Source of the DNA: Lagopus muta
Lineage: Eukaryota; Chordata; Aves; Galliformes; Phasianidae
Length of the DNA: 64,000 nucleotides
Reading direction: 5' to 3'
NCBI RefSeq assembly: GCF_023343835.1
Contig: NC_064438.1
Location: 56,196,578 to 56,260,577, forward strand
Shown: positions 25,401 through 35,560 of the stretch, in pieces
Layout: the number at the start of each line of letters is the position of its first letter
Position numbering within the stretch: position 1 is the first letter of the stretch
Position numbers and translations under genes: made by a program
The notes under the pieces: model-generated
What the model saw: the letters and a program-made list of their open reading frames with translations, nothing else
Told to the model about the DNA's origin: nothing
Databases searched by the model: none

Positions 25401-27262
25401 GCTAGAGGAAACCACAGAGCTGCTCCAAGGCTTTGGATCAGGCTCAGCCAGCTCTCACTGTCCTGTGGTTGAATTTGGCCAGGTTGTGGCAACAGAAGTC
25501 TTAGTGGCCGTTAGTGTCAAACTGGTGAATAGCTGCAGGAAGTAAAGCTTTGGAGGGCAATAGGCTCCCTTAATTTGCTCTTTAATTTTTTTTTAAAGCT
25601 CTATATCCTTTTCTTAAAATAAAGGGAAATTGTAAGTGTAGGCAGTGGAGAGTGTAGCAGTAAAGCCAGTGAGTAAATATGTGAAAAAGTAAATGAAAGA
25701 ACAGAGGAAGGCAAGAAAATCTAACTGTGTAATTCCCATAACTGCAAGTCACAGTAATACAAACTCTTGCAAACACATAATGGAAAATGACTTCCAGTAT
25801 AAACAAGCAAATAAAAGATCCATTCCAAGGTACAAAATATAAGCTAAGGTTTGGTATTAATAAAAATCATTTGGAGACAACAGGGCTCGGGCTGGGGGCA
25901 GGGAGCAGCATCATAGAATGGCCTGGGTTGAAAAGGATCACAATGATCATTTAGTTCCAACCCCCTGCTGTGTGCAGGTCGCCAACCAGCAGCCCAGGCT
26001 GCCCAGAGCCACATCCAGCCTGGCCTTGGATGCCTGCAGGGATGGAGCATCCACAACCTGCTTGAGCAGAAGGGACAGGCACACTTGGAAGTGAGGATGC
26101 TTGCAGGGAATGATGATGCATTTAAGCTTGTCAGTTTTAAGAGTGGTTCTGAACTCCTTGTTGTCCTTTCAGTCCAGGAACGCCTTACCAAACAAATTGC
26201 AATAGCCATCACAGAAGCCTTACAGCCTGCTGGAGTTGGAGTGGTGATTGAAGCTACGTGAGTTACCCCGAGCTGCTCTGCAGCAGTGTATGGGCTGGGT
26301 GTGATAACAGCTGTGTGCTGCAGAGCTGCTGTGTGTTGCCTCAGCTCTTCTAAGCTGTGTGACACTTACCTGAAGCAGAGAGGAGGTAGACAGATGTGAT
26401 CTTGGCCCATTCAGTGCAAGGGGTTGGAGCTGTTTGAAGTGTGGGCTTGCCTTAACCATTGCAGAAATATGACAACTGGGTCAGCTGTCCCATTCGCACG
26501 GGATCCCCAAGTACAGCAGAGCTTAAGTCTAGCAACAAGTGTGTCCTTGTGATGATCACATTGGTAAGGTGGGATTTTCCTAGGATCTGCAGAGAGAAGA
26601 CAGCACTCAGAAGCTGAGAACTTGGCTTTCTTTGTCCCAGAGGACAGCTGATATCCATTGGCCCTTCCAACAGTTTGCCATTCATGGAATCATAGAATGG
26701 CCCAGGTTGAGAGAGACCTCAAGGATCACGAAGCTCCAACCCCCCTGTGCCATGCAGGGCCACCAACCTCCACATTTCACAGCAGCCCAGGCTGCCCAGG
26801 GCCCCATCCAACCTGGCCTTCAACACCTCCAGGGATGGACGGGGCATCACAGCCTCTCTGGGCAGCTGTTCCAGCACCTCACCACTCTCACAGCACACAA
26901 CTTCCCCCTGACATCCAACCTCCATCTGCCCTCCCTCAACTTCAAACCATTTCCCCTTGTCCTGCCATTATCTACCTTCTCAAACAGTTGACCCCCTTTC
27001 TAGATGTAGAAGTTTTGTTTTAGCTTCATTTTTCCACAGAATTTAAGGTGACCCCATAAGAAACACTTGTCTTCATGGCACTTCTTATTTCTTCCTAGCA
27101 CATCTCATTTACTGACTTCCTCTCCTTTCTCCTAGGCATATGTGTATGGTAATGCGTGGGGTACAGAAAATGAACAGTAAAACTGTAACCAGCACAATGT
27201 TGGGGGTATTCCGGGAAGACCCAAAGACCCGTGAGGAGTTCTTGACACTCATCAGGAGCTGA
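10160..27262 (+). CDS. GCH1: GCH1, GTP cyclohydrolase 1 (complete, six exons, 236 aa)
   Basis: GTP cyclohydrolase 1 (EC 3.5.4.16) converts GTP to 7,8-dihydroneopterin triphosphate. This is the first and rate-limiting step of tetrahydrobiopterin synthesis in the cytosol; the enzyme is a homodecamer regulated by GFRP (family knowledge). Exons are 10160-10460, 19866-19975, 22159-22214, 24975-25006, 26173-26257 and 27136-27262, totalling 711 nt. Zinc ligands are visible as Cys127 and His130 (motif LCEHHLVPF) and Cys198 (motif THMCMVMRG). They match human Cys141, His144 and Cys212 with a constant offset of 14. Exons 2-5 have exactly the human lengths (110, 56, 32 and 85 nt). The 14-residue difference from the 250-aa human enzyme lies entirely in the variable N-terminal part of exon 1. 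The start ATG at 10160 is the first after the promoter, with a weak Kozak context (C at -3, G at +4). Confidence 0.98.
10956..11040 (-). repeat. CR1 LINE 3' end in GCH1 intron 1
   Basis: tcatagaatggcccgggtcg, then gaagggacctcaaggatcac, typical of a minus CR1. It marks the downstream edge of the CpG island. Confidence 0.8.
11321..11500 (+). repeat. CR1 LINE 3' end
   Basis: It ends ...gcaacccaggtcattctatg in plus orientation. It is almost identical (about 4 differences by eye over 167 bp) to the copy at 62639-62815. Confidence 0.88.
12483..12590 (-). repeat. CR1 LINE 3' end
   Basis: It starts catagaatcatagaatggcc and continues with tttcaacccctgc. Its inner boundary is unclear. Confidence 0.75.
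13137..13227 (+). repeat. CR1 LINE 3' end
   Basis: gtggaggttggtggacctgc through to cccaagccattctatgat. It is the same subfamily as the inverted pair at 17597 and 26693. Confidence 0.85.
13605..14125 (-). repeat. CR1 LINE, internal (reverse-transcriptase ORF) segment
   Basis: This is the longest CR1 piece here. It runs from a degenerate 3' end into the ORF2 region, with recognisable antisense signatures such as cactcagcttggtgtcatca and tcaaacgccttgcagaagcc. It is heavily mutated and non-coding. Confidence 0.8.
17597..17888 (+). repeat. CR1 LINE 3' end, arm 1 of GCH1 inverted pair
   Basis: Bases 17597-17880 align without gaps to the reverse complement of 26693-26976, with about 8 mismatches by eye over 284 bp. 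It ends aacccaagccattctg. It lies in intron 1, 2 kb upstream of exon 2. Confidence 0.9.
19866..19975 (+). CDS. GCH1: GCH1 exon 2 (110 nt)
   Basis: It encodes [18 protein letters not shown]..., then [18 protein letters not shown], including zinc ligands Cys127 and His130. The acceptor is atttcag and the donor gtaact. Confidence 0.98.
19976..22158 (+). other. GCH1: GCH1 intron 2
   Basis: 2.2 kb with no CR1 that I recognise and a short CA run at 21113-21126. Nothing else can be supported. Confidence 0.8.
22159..22214 (+). CDS. GCH1: GCH1 exon 3 (56 nt)
   Basis: It encodes [18 protein letters not shown] plus two bases of an Arg codon. The acceptor is ctgtctag and the donor gtaagt. This is the conserved [13 protein letters not shown] segment of the family. 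Confidence 0.98.
22215..24974 (+). other. GCH1: GCH1 intron 3
   Basis: 2.8 kb containing a short GT run at about 22369-22383 and one minus-oriented CR1 3' end (24387-24473). No other feature seen. Confidence 0.8.
24387..24473 (-). repeat. CR1 LINE 3' end in GCH1 intron 3
   Basis: atcatagaatggcttgggtt, then aagggacctcaaggatcacc, ending at accaacctccacat. It is also complementary to the last roughly 85 bp of the 17597-17888 element. Confidence 0.88.
24975..25006 (+). CDS. GCH1: GCH1 exon 4 (32-nt microexon)
   Basis: It encodes (R)[10 protein letters not shown] plus one base. The acceptor is tctcttctag and the donor gtaaac. It would be invisible to ORF searches and was found by phase and homology. 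Confidence 0.97.
25911..26068 (-). repeat. CR1 LINE 3' end in GCH1 intron 4
   Basis: tcatagaatggcctgggttg to the 'gatggagcatccacaacctg' block. It is the same subfamily as 11321-11500 and 62639-62815, in the opposite orientation. Confidence 0.88.
26173..26257 (+). CDS. GCH1: GCH1 exon 5 (85 nt)
   Basis: It encodes (V)[17 protein letters not shown]..., then [10 protein letters not shown] and two bases of a Thr codon. The acceptor is gtcctttcag and the donor gtgagt at 26258. A CR1 fragment ends about 100 bp upstream in intron 4. Confidence 0.98.
26693..26995 (-). repeat. CR1 LINE 3' end, arm 2 of GCH1 inverted pair
   Basis: It starts tagaatggcccaggttgaga and runs to ccttctcaaacagttgaccc. It is the near-identical inverted partner of 17597-17880, in intron 5, 160 bp upstream of exon 6. 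Confidence 0.9.
27136..27262 (+). CDS. GCH1: GCH1 exon 6, coding part and stop
   Basis: It encodes [19 protein letters not shown]..., then [21 protein letters not shown], with stop TGA at 27260-27262. It supplies the third zinc ligand, Cys198, and the conserved C terminus that contacts GFRP in mammals. The acceptor is ttctcctag. Confidence 0.98.
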
Positions 27263-27380
27263 AACTGTTATTCTCTAAATGCACTCTGGAGGTTGTTCTG
27301 TCCAGTGTCGCCGTCTGTTCTTACTTGTTCCTACGTCGCACTCTTAAATTAAATGGTCGTGAGCTGTTGTCATAGTCTTT
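27263..27380 (+). other. GCH1: GCH1 3'UTR (proximal form)
   Basis: A short 3'UTR is predicted by the ATTAAA at 27348. A longer distal form is possible, as mammalian GCH1 mRNAs have longer 3'UTRs, but I could not place a second signal with confidence. Confidence 0.5.
27348..27353 (+). terminator. GCH1: GCH1 poly(A) signal ATTAAA
   Basis: The hexamer lies 86 nt after the stop codon and is followed by a GT/T-rich downstream element (gtcgtgagctgttgtcatag, then tctttgttc). Confidence 0.55.
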
Positions 27381-29347
27381 GTTCAGTAAAAGACTTGTGA
27401 TGGCAAATGAGAAATGTCATGATGAGGTTGGCTGCTCCTGGATCTCCAACTGGGCTGATATTGCAGAACTACAGGCTACGAACAGGGGGTTGAACGTGGT
27501 TCTTTACACCTACCATGCAGAGCACACTGCTGTGAGGGGGAAAGCGTGCTTTGGGAATGAAATGGGTATTTGTGAAATAACAATGTTAGTGGAGTAAACG
27601 TGGTGCAGCACTGGAAGCAAACGGCTGTGGATCCTTGTAGGACTGCTTACATGCTGCCAATACTGCACCTCTGGTGAGAAGGATGGTTGTGAATTGTCTC
27701 TGGGTCGTTATTACCAGTCCTGCAGTGGCTTTTTCAGTGTCTGGATATGTCTGTTATACCTCTTTGAGATGTTACCTCTGGTGGTGTTTTATATTCTTGC
27801 TAGTATTAACTCTGTTTGTCGTACTTGAGAATTTAAAACACATTTTTCCTAACCTCTTAACATGCAGGGAATTCACTTCTAAATGATTTGGAACGCAGTT
27901 TTATCTCAATATGAAGGGTTTATGCACCTTTCTCTCTGTGCCTCAGGATGTCTCACCGCTTTAACTGTCAGTTTCGTACTATTTTTAAGCAAACTCTAAT
28001 GGGGTTTTGGGAGGAAGACCCAGAATTTGTCTGCAAAGAGCTCAGATATCCAAAGAGGTATTTTTCCCTGTCTTTAAGTTTTCCCCCTTGGATTTCCATC
28101 AGTCAGACTGAGAAGCTAGATCTGGTTTGATCTCAAAATGAGGATTTCTCTTCAAGCATTCCAAGGTTTGCATCATGAACGTTGGACCAAAGGTGAGCAC
28201 TGAAATCCTGAGCAGAGCACGTTGTGTTTGTGCCTGATGGCAGTTCATTCTGGGGCAAAGCAACCTGAAATTACAGCTTATTTCATAAGAGCAATTGAGA
28301 AAAGCATTTCCAGGGGCGTCAAAATGAATTAAACTGCAGTTTTCTGTCTATGTGGCAACCTCTGTATGTGGCAGCGTTGGTACAGAAAGTTTTAGGCAGC
28401 TGAACTGACTTGAACTGCTTATACTCTGTTAGGATTTTAATGGGAGTTGTGTAACTCTTAATTGGGAAAACATGATGTGCAATTGAAAGCCACCCTCCTT
28501 AAACTAAGGACAGGAGACAAAACAAAGGCAATGCCAGCTGTGCTGTGGGATGCCCACAGTGCAGGTCCCCACAGTCACCCTGGCTTTGCTGAATATGAAT
28601 CCCAAGGTGTTCAGCTAACCTGAATCGTAGTTCCTGGTTGGCAAGCTAGACCTGTTGAGTTAGGTGCTATGGAACTGTCTGCTATCATGAACAAGCTGTG
28701 CTGCACACTTACAAAATACACTAATTCCATGGCTTTAGTTCTCCTTATTGACAGACAGCAGATCCTGCCTCTCTCAAGTTCAGCATTGGTTTCACACATC
28801 CAGATGAAAAGCCTTAAGTCTTTCTTGCTTGAAGTTCAATGTCAAACTCTCCTTTTTAGGTTGGAAGGAGAACTTGGGGACCAAAGAGGTGCACAGAAAT
28901 GTATTTGTTTCTCTCTGCTTGCTTTAGTTGTTTGAAGTTAAGGCTTTGTAAAACACAATCTTACTCCTGAGGTAGTGAAATGGTTGTGTTTTAACCACTT
29001 ATCTCTATTCAGGATAAAGTTCATATTTCATCACTGCTGCTTTTTATTTCTGTGTGACCTGTAGTCTTTAAAACATACCTCTATACTTGTGGCCTTGGAT
29101 TTTGTTCCCTATTTGTTGTAAGACTGGTGCACTTTTTTTGGAACATGTCAAATACATCAGCTTTAATGACAACCAGTGTGTGTATGTGTGTAGTACAAAC
29201 AGCCTGCTGTTGTACCTCATCAGTGTCCATTGTCTCAAAAACATTCATTGTTTCAAGAACATTGAAGCACAGTGTTATCCTTTGGAGTGGTAGCATCCTT
29301 GGTGACTGGCAGGTGATGGCAGCACAGGATGAGGTGGGTGGTGGTGC

Positions 29348-29430
29348 CATAGAATCATCACCAAGCTTGGAAAGACGTCCCAAGATCATCCAGTCCAACG
29401 GTCCACCTACCACCAATATTTCCCTGTAGT
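29348..29430 (-). repeat. CR1 LINE 3' end
   Basis: catagaatcatcaccaagct, then tcccaagatcatccagtcca, a minus CR1 of a subfamily different from the GCH1 intronic copies. Confidence 0.75.
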
Positions 29431-29774
29431 TTCAGTGCTTGCAAGTGCTCCAGCCTTGTGACAATGATGTTCAGTTTCTCTTCTGAAGCAGTAGCAGGTT
29501 TCTGTTTGTTGACAGAGCAACAGAAAAAAAACCTAAAACAAACACAAAACAAGCCCAAATTCATCTTCCTTCAAGGTTGGTGCAACCTTCCTCATTCTGG
29601 TCTTCAGTATCAGAGGATTCAGCAACAGGAAGAGGGGAGGCAGTGGCTGCTCTGGAGGATGTTGTGTGCACTGGGATTCATGTGGGCTCAGAGTCCTTTT
29701 GTGGACTGAAGCCCTGTTGAAGGCATCATTGGAGGTCTTTCCATAGACCAGAGCCTCTGTCCTTGACTCTCCCA

Positions 29775-29850
29775 GCTGGAGCCGAGCATCTTGGGGTTGA
29801 AACTAGGTGATCATTGTGGTCCTTTCCAACCCAGGCCATTCTGTGATCTG
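29775..29850 (+). repeat. CR1 LINE 3' end
   Basis: It ends ggtcctttccaacccaggcc, then attctgtgat, in plus orientation. Confidence 0.75.
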
Positions 29851-30804
29851 ATGGGGAGGATGCAGCGGTGAGTTCTGCTGCCCCATAGCCAGGGCTGTGC
29901 CTCTGTGAAATGAGCAAGAGCCACCAGGGATGAGAATTTTAATGCTCCTGTGTTCAATCTGCCCGAATGAATATACCCCAACAGCAGAAAAGATGCAGGT
30001 GTGATCCAACCTTGAGGATGAAGTTGTGCTTTATCTTGGCTGAGTCAGCCCAGCGTGTACCATGTAAGCAGTGAGCTCAGCTGGGGCCAGCAGCTGCTCC
30101 TGCAGGATGGGAAGGCTGTGTTAAAGGAACTGGCTCTGGTGTCCTCATGGGATGCAGCTACCTCTGAAATTCAGAGACGAATCCTTGAAAATAATAGAAA
30201 AGACTTGCAGAACCAAGACACTGGAAGGGATGGCAGCCTAGGTGAGCAAATGGGAGGAAGAAGAAGGAATGAAACGCTTTTAAGGAAGTCACCATCGCTT
30301 TATGAATCTCTCATCCACATCTCTGTGTCAAAGCACAGATGAGGGTGAGCAAAGGCACTCAGAAATGTTGAGGCTACAGGCGATGGGGGATCTGCTGGGT
30401 GCAGCCAGCTTGGTGGGTGAGCTTTGTGGTGGCCACAAACAGAGGAGTGATGAATGGGAAGGCCCTCCAGCCTCATGTGTTTCTTCTGAGGGACCCTGTC
30501 CTGTTTGGAAATGGCTCTCGTGGGAAGCCTCAGGAGCATTTTTAAGAATTGCCTTTGTTGTGAAGTGGAGTTTCTGTTCTCGTTGTGGTTGTGTGTTGAA
30601 GCTGGTGGCTATGGTGGGAAACAGCCTTTTGGGCAAAGCAGATGCTTCTGCAAGAGATTTTCTATTCCCTGCCTTGAAAACAAAGCAAAACAGAAACAAA
30701 ACCGACAGCGTGGGATTTGAAAGGAACCTCCCTGGTTTTGTAATCGTGTGAAATTCTGTTTTCATTGAGGTGAAAAAAAATAGCTTGAAAGTCTACGGCT
30801 CAGA

Positions 30805-30945
30805 GCCCGGGGGAGAGAGCTGTGGTGGGGTCACCATCCCTGGAGGTGCTCAGTGAACGTGGAGATGTGGCACTGAGCGATGTGCGAGTGAGGATGAGTC
30901 GGGGATGGGGATCTTAGAGGTCATTTCCAAACGGAGTGCCTTTAT
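30805..30945 (+). repeat. Degenerate CR1 LINE fragment
   Basis: gtggggtcaccatccctgga, then gatgtggcactgagcgatgt, of the same subfamily as 54985-55247, with a decayed 3' tail. Confidence 0.65.
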
Positions 30946-31479
30946 GTAGCCATCACAACCTGCCAGCAGCTCCTCGTTGCTTAATGAGCTCGGATTGCTC
31001 ATTTATATGGCCCCTGCTTTCTGCCCCTGCTGTCTCTATGTGGTTATCAATGTTGGGAAAGACACTGCGGTCAGCTCTGCCCTTTGAGCCTTGGCTAAAC
31101 CCTTCTGCTGAACTCTTGGAAATAACCTTGCTGCAAAGCCTGCCTTCCAGTTGTATTTAAAGCTGCGGTCACAGTTTGGCAGTTGAGAGGATATGAAACA
31201 TTAAAGCTCTTTTTAGTAAGTTTTGGGCCATGCTGGTAACAGGGACATCCATTAAATCACCATGCACAACATCACAGCCAAATTTTGCTGTAATAACCTA
31301 AGGGTATCAAAGCAAGGTTTGGTGGGCTTTTTTCATCAGCTTTAGGCTGTGGTTTTGATGCTGGGACATTTCAGAGGAGGCTTTACTGCTCCATTTGCAT
31401 TACTGATCTGATGGCAACAGTGGAGCAAAAGCTAAAGATCTGTCCTAAGAGTGGTTGGATTATACAAGCCCATTTAAAT

Positions 31480-31665
31480 AAGAGCAGTGAGGCAGTGCAC
31501 AGCCTGCCCAAGAGGTGGTGTTGCCCCAACCTTGCAGACACCTGAGGCCAGGAGATGAGCTGTGAGCACTGATGGAGCTGCAGGTGTCCCTGTGCACTGC
31601 AAAGAGGGGGACCTGATGGCCTTTAAGAGTCCCTTCCAACTCAAACCATTCTGTGCTTCTGTGAT
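31480..31665 (+). repeat. CR1 LINE fragment
   Basis: It ends cccttccaactcaaaccatt, then ctgtgcttctgtgat. The body is degenerate. Confidence 0.6.
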
Positions 31666-33989
31666 CCACCGAACTGTTTTAAAGGTGCTCGGGCAAAGCA
31701 GGGCGTAGGAGGCAGGGTTCATCCTTTAGCCATAAGCATTGCAGGTTTTGGGGTCTGTGGATAAGTTAATTATTGGGAGGCAAAAAAACTTCAGCCCAAA
31801 CGTCTGCCCCATTGGTGTCACCTTTATAACACAGCTGTGGGATGAGTTTGCTTTTCAAGTCACGTGGGGTTACAGCTTAGAGCTGTGTTAGGGCTTTCCA
31901 TTGGGACCTGAATTCAGAGGCCTGGGGGGGGGTCAGCCCAGGGCAGTGCACATCTGGCTGCGTCCTCCTTCCCATCACTGCTCCCTGGGGAGGTGAGCTG
32001 GATGGAGGGAGGTGTTAGCACATGGGGATGGCAGGGATGGAGGAAGGAAAGCAAAGAGGACAGGAAAGGCTGTTGCAATAAAGGAAAATGAGTCTGGTCG
32101 TGGAGACCCTGTCCTCTCGGCTTGGTGATGCTCAGGCTGCTGTTGCAGCCCTGGTCACGCATCAACACCCTGAGATGCAGAAATAAGGCTGGGAGGAGCA
32201 GACTCGGCAGCAGCACAGTCTGTGGCTCCCTCTGCTGAGCCCAGCCCCGTCTCTGTGAGCTGCAGGCCTCAGAAACAGCCGTATTTTCTGTACAAAAGTG
32301 GGAACTGTGGCTGAGCTGGGCGATGTGCCCCCAGCTGAGCAGGGGCAGAGCTGTGGGCATCTCCTGCTACCTGCCACCAGGACCCTGCCCCCAAACTGCA
32401 CAGAGGTGGGGGCTGCTGATACAAACAGACATAAGCATCCACCCAGGCACCTTGCTGGGGTGTGGAGGGCTGCCTTATCTTCACAAGACTGCAAACACTG
32501 ATAGTGTGGAGATGCAGAGATTTATGGCACCCATTCAGGCTGGCATATGGCAGGTAGTCCTTATCTATCTGCCTTTCCCTGTGGCATTCAGAGGCCAATA
32601 AAAGGCTGTTCCTGGCCTGCCAGCACCCCAAGGCATAGGGCATATAAGGGCAGACCCGCTGTCCCCCCATGCTGCTTCCACCTCCCAAAGATGCCAGCGC
32701 CTGCCTTGTGTTACAGAGCTATTTGCAGCTCCCTTTGCTGGTGGGCATGCAAAGAAAAATAGCTTGGAGACTGCTGAGCCCGGCAGTGAGGTCACCCCTG
32801 GTGCTGCCAAAAAGCCCTGCAGAGTCACAGCTACTCCTGCAGCCCCACGTTGGGGGCTCCACCTTCTCTGGGACTTGGCACTGCTCCTAGGGGCATGGCT
32901 CTCCATCAGGAGGAGGGGACAGAGGCTATGATGTCTTGTCCCTGCTGCCAGCCCTGTGCAGGGGTTAATTATTTCCTCTAACACAAGGATCTCACCCGGG
33001 AAAGACCTCTTTACCCATATTAAACTTCTGAGCATTGGGAAATCCCTGCCTGATGCTGACAAGAGGTTGTAACCTTGTTAAGGTAAATAGGAGTTCTTTG
33101 CACTTGCATGGGGGTTTTGTGTTTAGGACACAGGAGGACGGGAGCAGGGGGTTGGAATTAGATGGTCCCTCCAACCTCAAGCATTCCCTGGTCTGCAGTT
33201 CACCTCGAGCAGCTGGGCACGGGCTGCAAAGCCGCAGCTCAGCAGCCAGACGGGGCTGGAGCATGGCACAACCCCAGATCCTCAGCTGCTGGGGGCTGAT
33301 CCACGTCACCATCTCCCAGCAGCATGGAAACAGTTCTTTGCTTTTCCTTTTTTAAGCCTCTTTCCAGCGAGCCCAACAGCAGGCCCTGCAGACGTTTCCT
33401 AACCGCGCGGCTGCTGCAGTCTTCCCCTGGAGCCCTTTCAGCCCTTCCAGCTCCAATTTTCCATCCGAGGGCTTTTTTTTTTTCCCCCCCTTCTTTTTCT
33501 TTCCCTTTTCATTCGGTAGTAGCACAACAAACACATGCTTTGAAATCCAGACTGCAGACGCACGTATGTGGAAAGTCAAACTGTTTATGGAAGGAAAAAG
33601 CATCTCGCTGGGTTTTAGGTAATGCTTTTCTTAGCACAATGCAGTGCAGTTGGTGCCCTGTGTGCAGCCAGCCCAAGCTCTGGGCAGGGTAATTTGGGTG
33701 GGATAGAGCAATGCAATGAGTCCTTCCCTCCAGGGCTGGCCCTTCCTGCACTGCCCAGGAGCAGCTTGAAATAGCAGGAGCTTCACTGAGGTTGCGCTCA
33801 GTGCTGTCGTCTGCCATTGAAGCCACAGCTCAGCTGGAGTTGGAGCTGATGAGGGACAGGGATGTCCCATGAGGGCTGGTGGGATGCACTCAGGAGCCAT
33901 TGTGAGGTCGCTCTCGGCAGTCCTGGGGCAGCTGTGGTAATCAGGGATGTTTCTGAGGATGGGAAGAGAGCAAAGGTGACTCCTTCAGA

Positions 33990-34092
33990 AAGCCTGAAGG
34001 TGTTGGGGGAGCCGATCCTGGCACCACCTCCAGGCTCCTGAAGGACATGTAGTCATGGGGAGCAGTCAGCATGGATTCACCAGGGGGATTCA
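33990..34092 (+). repeat. CR1 LINE internal fragment (RT region)
   Basis: gcagtcagcatggattcacc matches the CR1 reverse-transcriptase region (QHGFTKG-like). It is a short, broken fragment. Confidence 0.55.
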
Positions 34093-34215
34093 TGGCGTCG
34101 TTCAGCTTAGAAAAGACCTCCAAGATCCCCAAGCCCAACCTTAACCCCCACCTTGTCCACTGCCCGTGTCCACCTTGTCCACTGCCACATCTCCACCACC
34201 AGGGATGGTGCACTG
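34093..34215 (-). repeat. CR1 LINE 3' end fragment
   Basis: gaaaagacctccaagatccc, then caagcccaacc and caccaccagggatggtg, in minus orientation and inserted among plus-oriented CR1 pieces. Confidence 0.65.
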
Positions 34216-34234
34216 CCATCCTCAGGGACTACAC

Positions 34235-34560
34235 TGGGTTGTTGGGATGGCCAAAAGGAACGTCATGCTGCTCAGCAGGGCCACAGCAATGGAAATACTG
34301 GGGCCAATGGCCTGGCAAGCAGAAGGAGCTGGGAGTTCTGGGGTTGCTGGGCCTTGAGAAGTTGAAGCCCAGTAGGAGCTCAGTGCTGTGTGTAAACACC
34401 CAATGATGGGGATAAAAAGCTCAGAGCTACGAGAGGCAATGGCCACAAGCTGAAGTCAAGGAAATTCCATTTCAATGCCAGGAATTGCTTTATTTTTTGT
34501 TCACTGTAAGGGCTGCCTAACCCTGGAAAAGGTCGTGCATTGGACTGTCCCAAACCCAAG
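34235..34560 (+). repeat. Degenerate CR1 LINE fragment
   Basis: gagaggcaatggccacaagc, then tgaagtcaaggaaattcc, as in the CR1 region upstream of the 3' end. It contains a minus-strand AATAAA (34489-34494) that belongs to the repeat. Confidence 0.6.
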
Positions 34561-34983
34561 CAGATAAGGGATGCCCTGAGCAGCCACCATGGCTTGGGTG
34601 GGACCATCTGCTCTGAGCTGCGCCTCTTCAGCCTAGTGCTAAAACAAGAGCTGTGGTTTCTTCCCTGCCTTGGTGCTGCCCAGAGCACAGCTGTTGGCAT
34701 CTTGTAGAAAGCCAAGAAAGCTGAGAAAATACGGAAGAAAATAGGAGTTGTAGCCCTGGTATCCACACTGCCCATGTCCCTGTGGGACAGATGTGCAGGG
34801 AAGGCCGATTTGTATCTACCCAACTACAGTGGGAGGGAAAGCACAACCATCGTGGGGAGCTGAGCGCTCTTCCCTCCCATCCCTCAGCCCGCCATCGCCT
34901 TGCTGCTTCCCTTTTGGCTCTCAGCCATCCTGCCTTGAAGAGAGCAAAATGAAGAGGCGGCACACCGCGGTGTTACAAAACCT

Positions 34984-34989
34984 TGTATT
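34984..34989 (-). terminator. SAMD4A: Candidate SAMD4A poly(A) signal AATACA
   Basis: On the minus strand ATTAATACA is followed by a GT-rich stretch (aggttttgtaac), then by GC-rich sequence with a 12-bp palindrome (34962-34973). AATACA is a weak variant hexamer. The only canonical AATAAA further downstream (34489-34494) lies inside a CR1 repeat. Confidence 0.35.
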
Positions 34990-35467
34990 AATCATCTCCC
35001 TTCACTTTCAATATAACGTCGATATGAAATATAGCCATGACTCCTAGTTACATGGGAGCAAATGAGTAATAAATACATTGGAGCAAGTTGAAATCACGAG
35101 GGTGTTTCACTGGTAACAACATTTGAAAACTGTACACTTGCAAAGACCAGCATCTCCAAACATTAGTATTTCTGTATATCGGGAAGCTTTTACATGTAAC
35201 AAACATGCTATTTCCATATATGACAAAATGTAAAAAATAGGCATTGCTTGGCAACATGAACTAGGCAAAAATATTTCTTTGTGCACTAATTTTGTACAGA
35301 AAAAACAGGACTAAAGGCATGCATGTACAATAAAGGGCTGCCCGGGAACGGCATGCAACAGAAGAGAGGTCAAAGCTCTTGGAAGTCAGCTTACAATAGG
35401 CATAAATACAGAGGGTTATATATTAATAAGGGAGGAAGTATTCTGTTTAACATTATTAACATTCCTG

Positions 35468-35560
35468 GTTGGGTTTGGTTGGTTGTTTTTTTGTTTTTTT
35501 TTTCCTTTTTTTTGGTTTTTTTTTTTCTTCTTTTTTTATTTATTTATTTTCTTCCTATTC
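35468..35560 (-). repeat. A-rich low-complexity tract (sense of SAMD4A 3'UTR)
   Basis: The plus strand is almost all T, with G, C and A interruptions and a TTTATTTATTTATTTT end. On the mRNA sense strand it is A-rich with overlapping AATAAA hexamers. Confidence 0.85.

Larger units (their letters stand above)
25007..27135 (+). other. GCH1: GCH1 introns 4 and 5
   Basis: Intron 4 (25007-26172) carries a minus CR1 at 25911-26068. Intron 5 (26258-27135) carries the minus CR1 at 26693-26995, which forms an inverted pair with the intron 1 copy. Exon 5 lies between them. Confidence 0.85.
27381..34964. other. GCH1-SAMD4A convergent intergenic region
   Basis: 7.6 kb between the 3' ends of two convergent genes. 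It contains CR1 fragments (29348-29430, 29775-29850, 30805-30945, 31480-31665, 33990-34560). No exon, RNA gene or long conserved ORF was found. The ORFs present are short and unsupported. Confidence 0.7.

Noticed and set aside
34489..34494. Canonical AATAAA on the minus strand as the SAMD4A poly(A) signal
   Set aside because: It lies within a degenerate plus-oriented CR1 fragment and beyond the composition change at about 34,980. Use by SAMD4A is possible but less likely than a site nearer 34,980 or 35,530.
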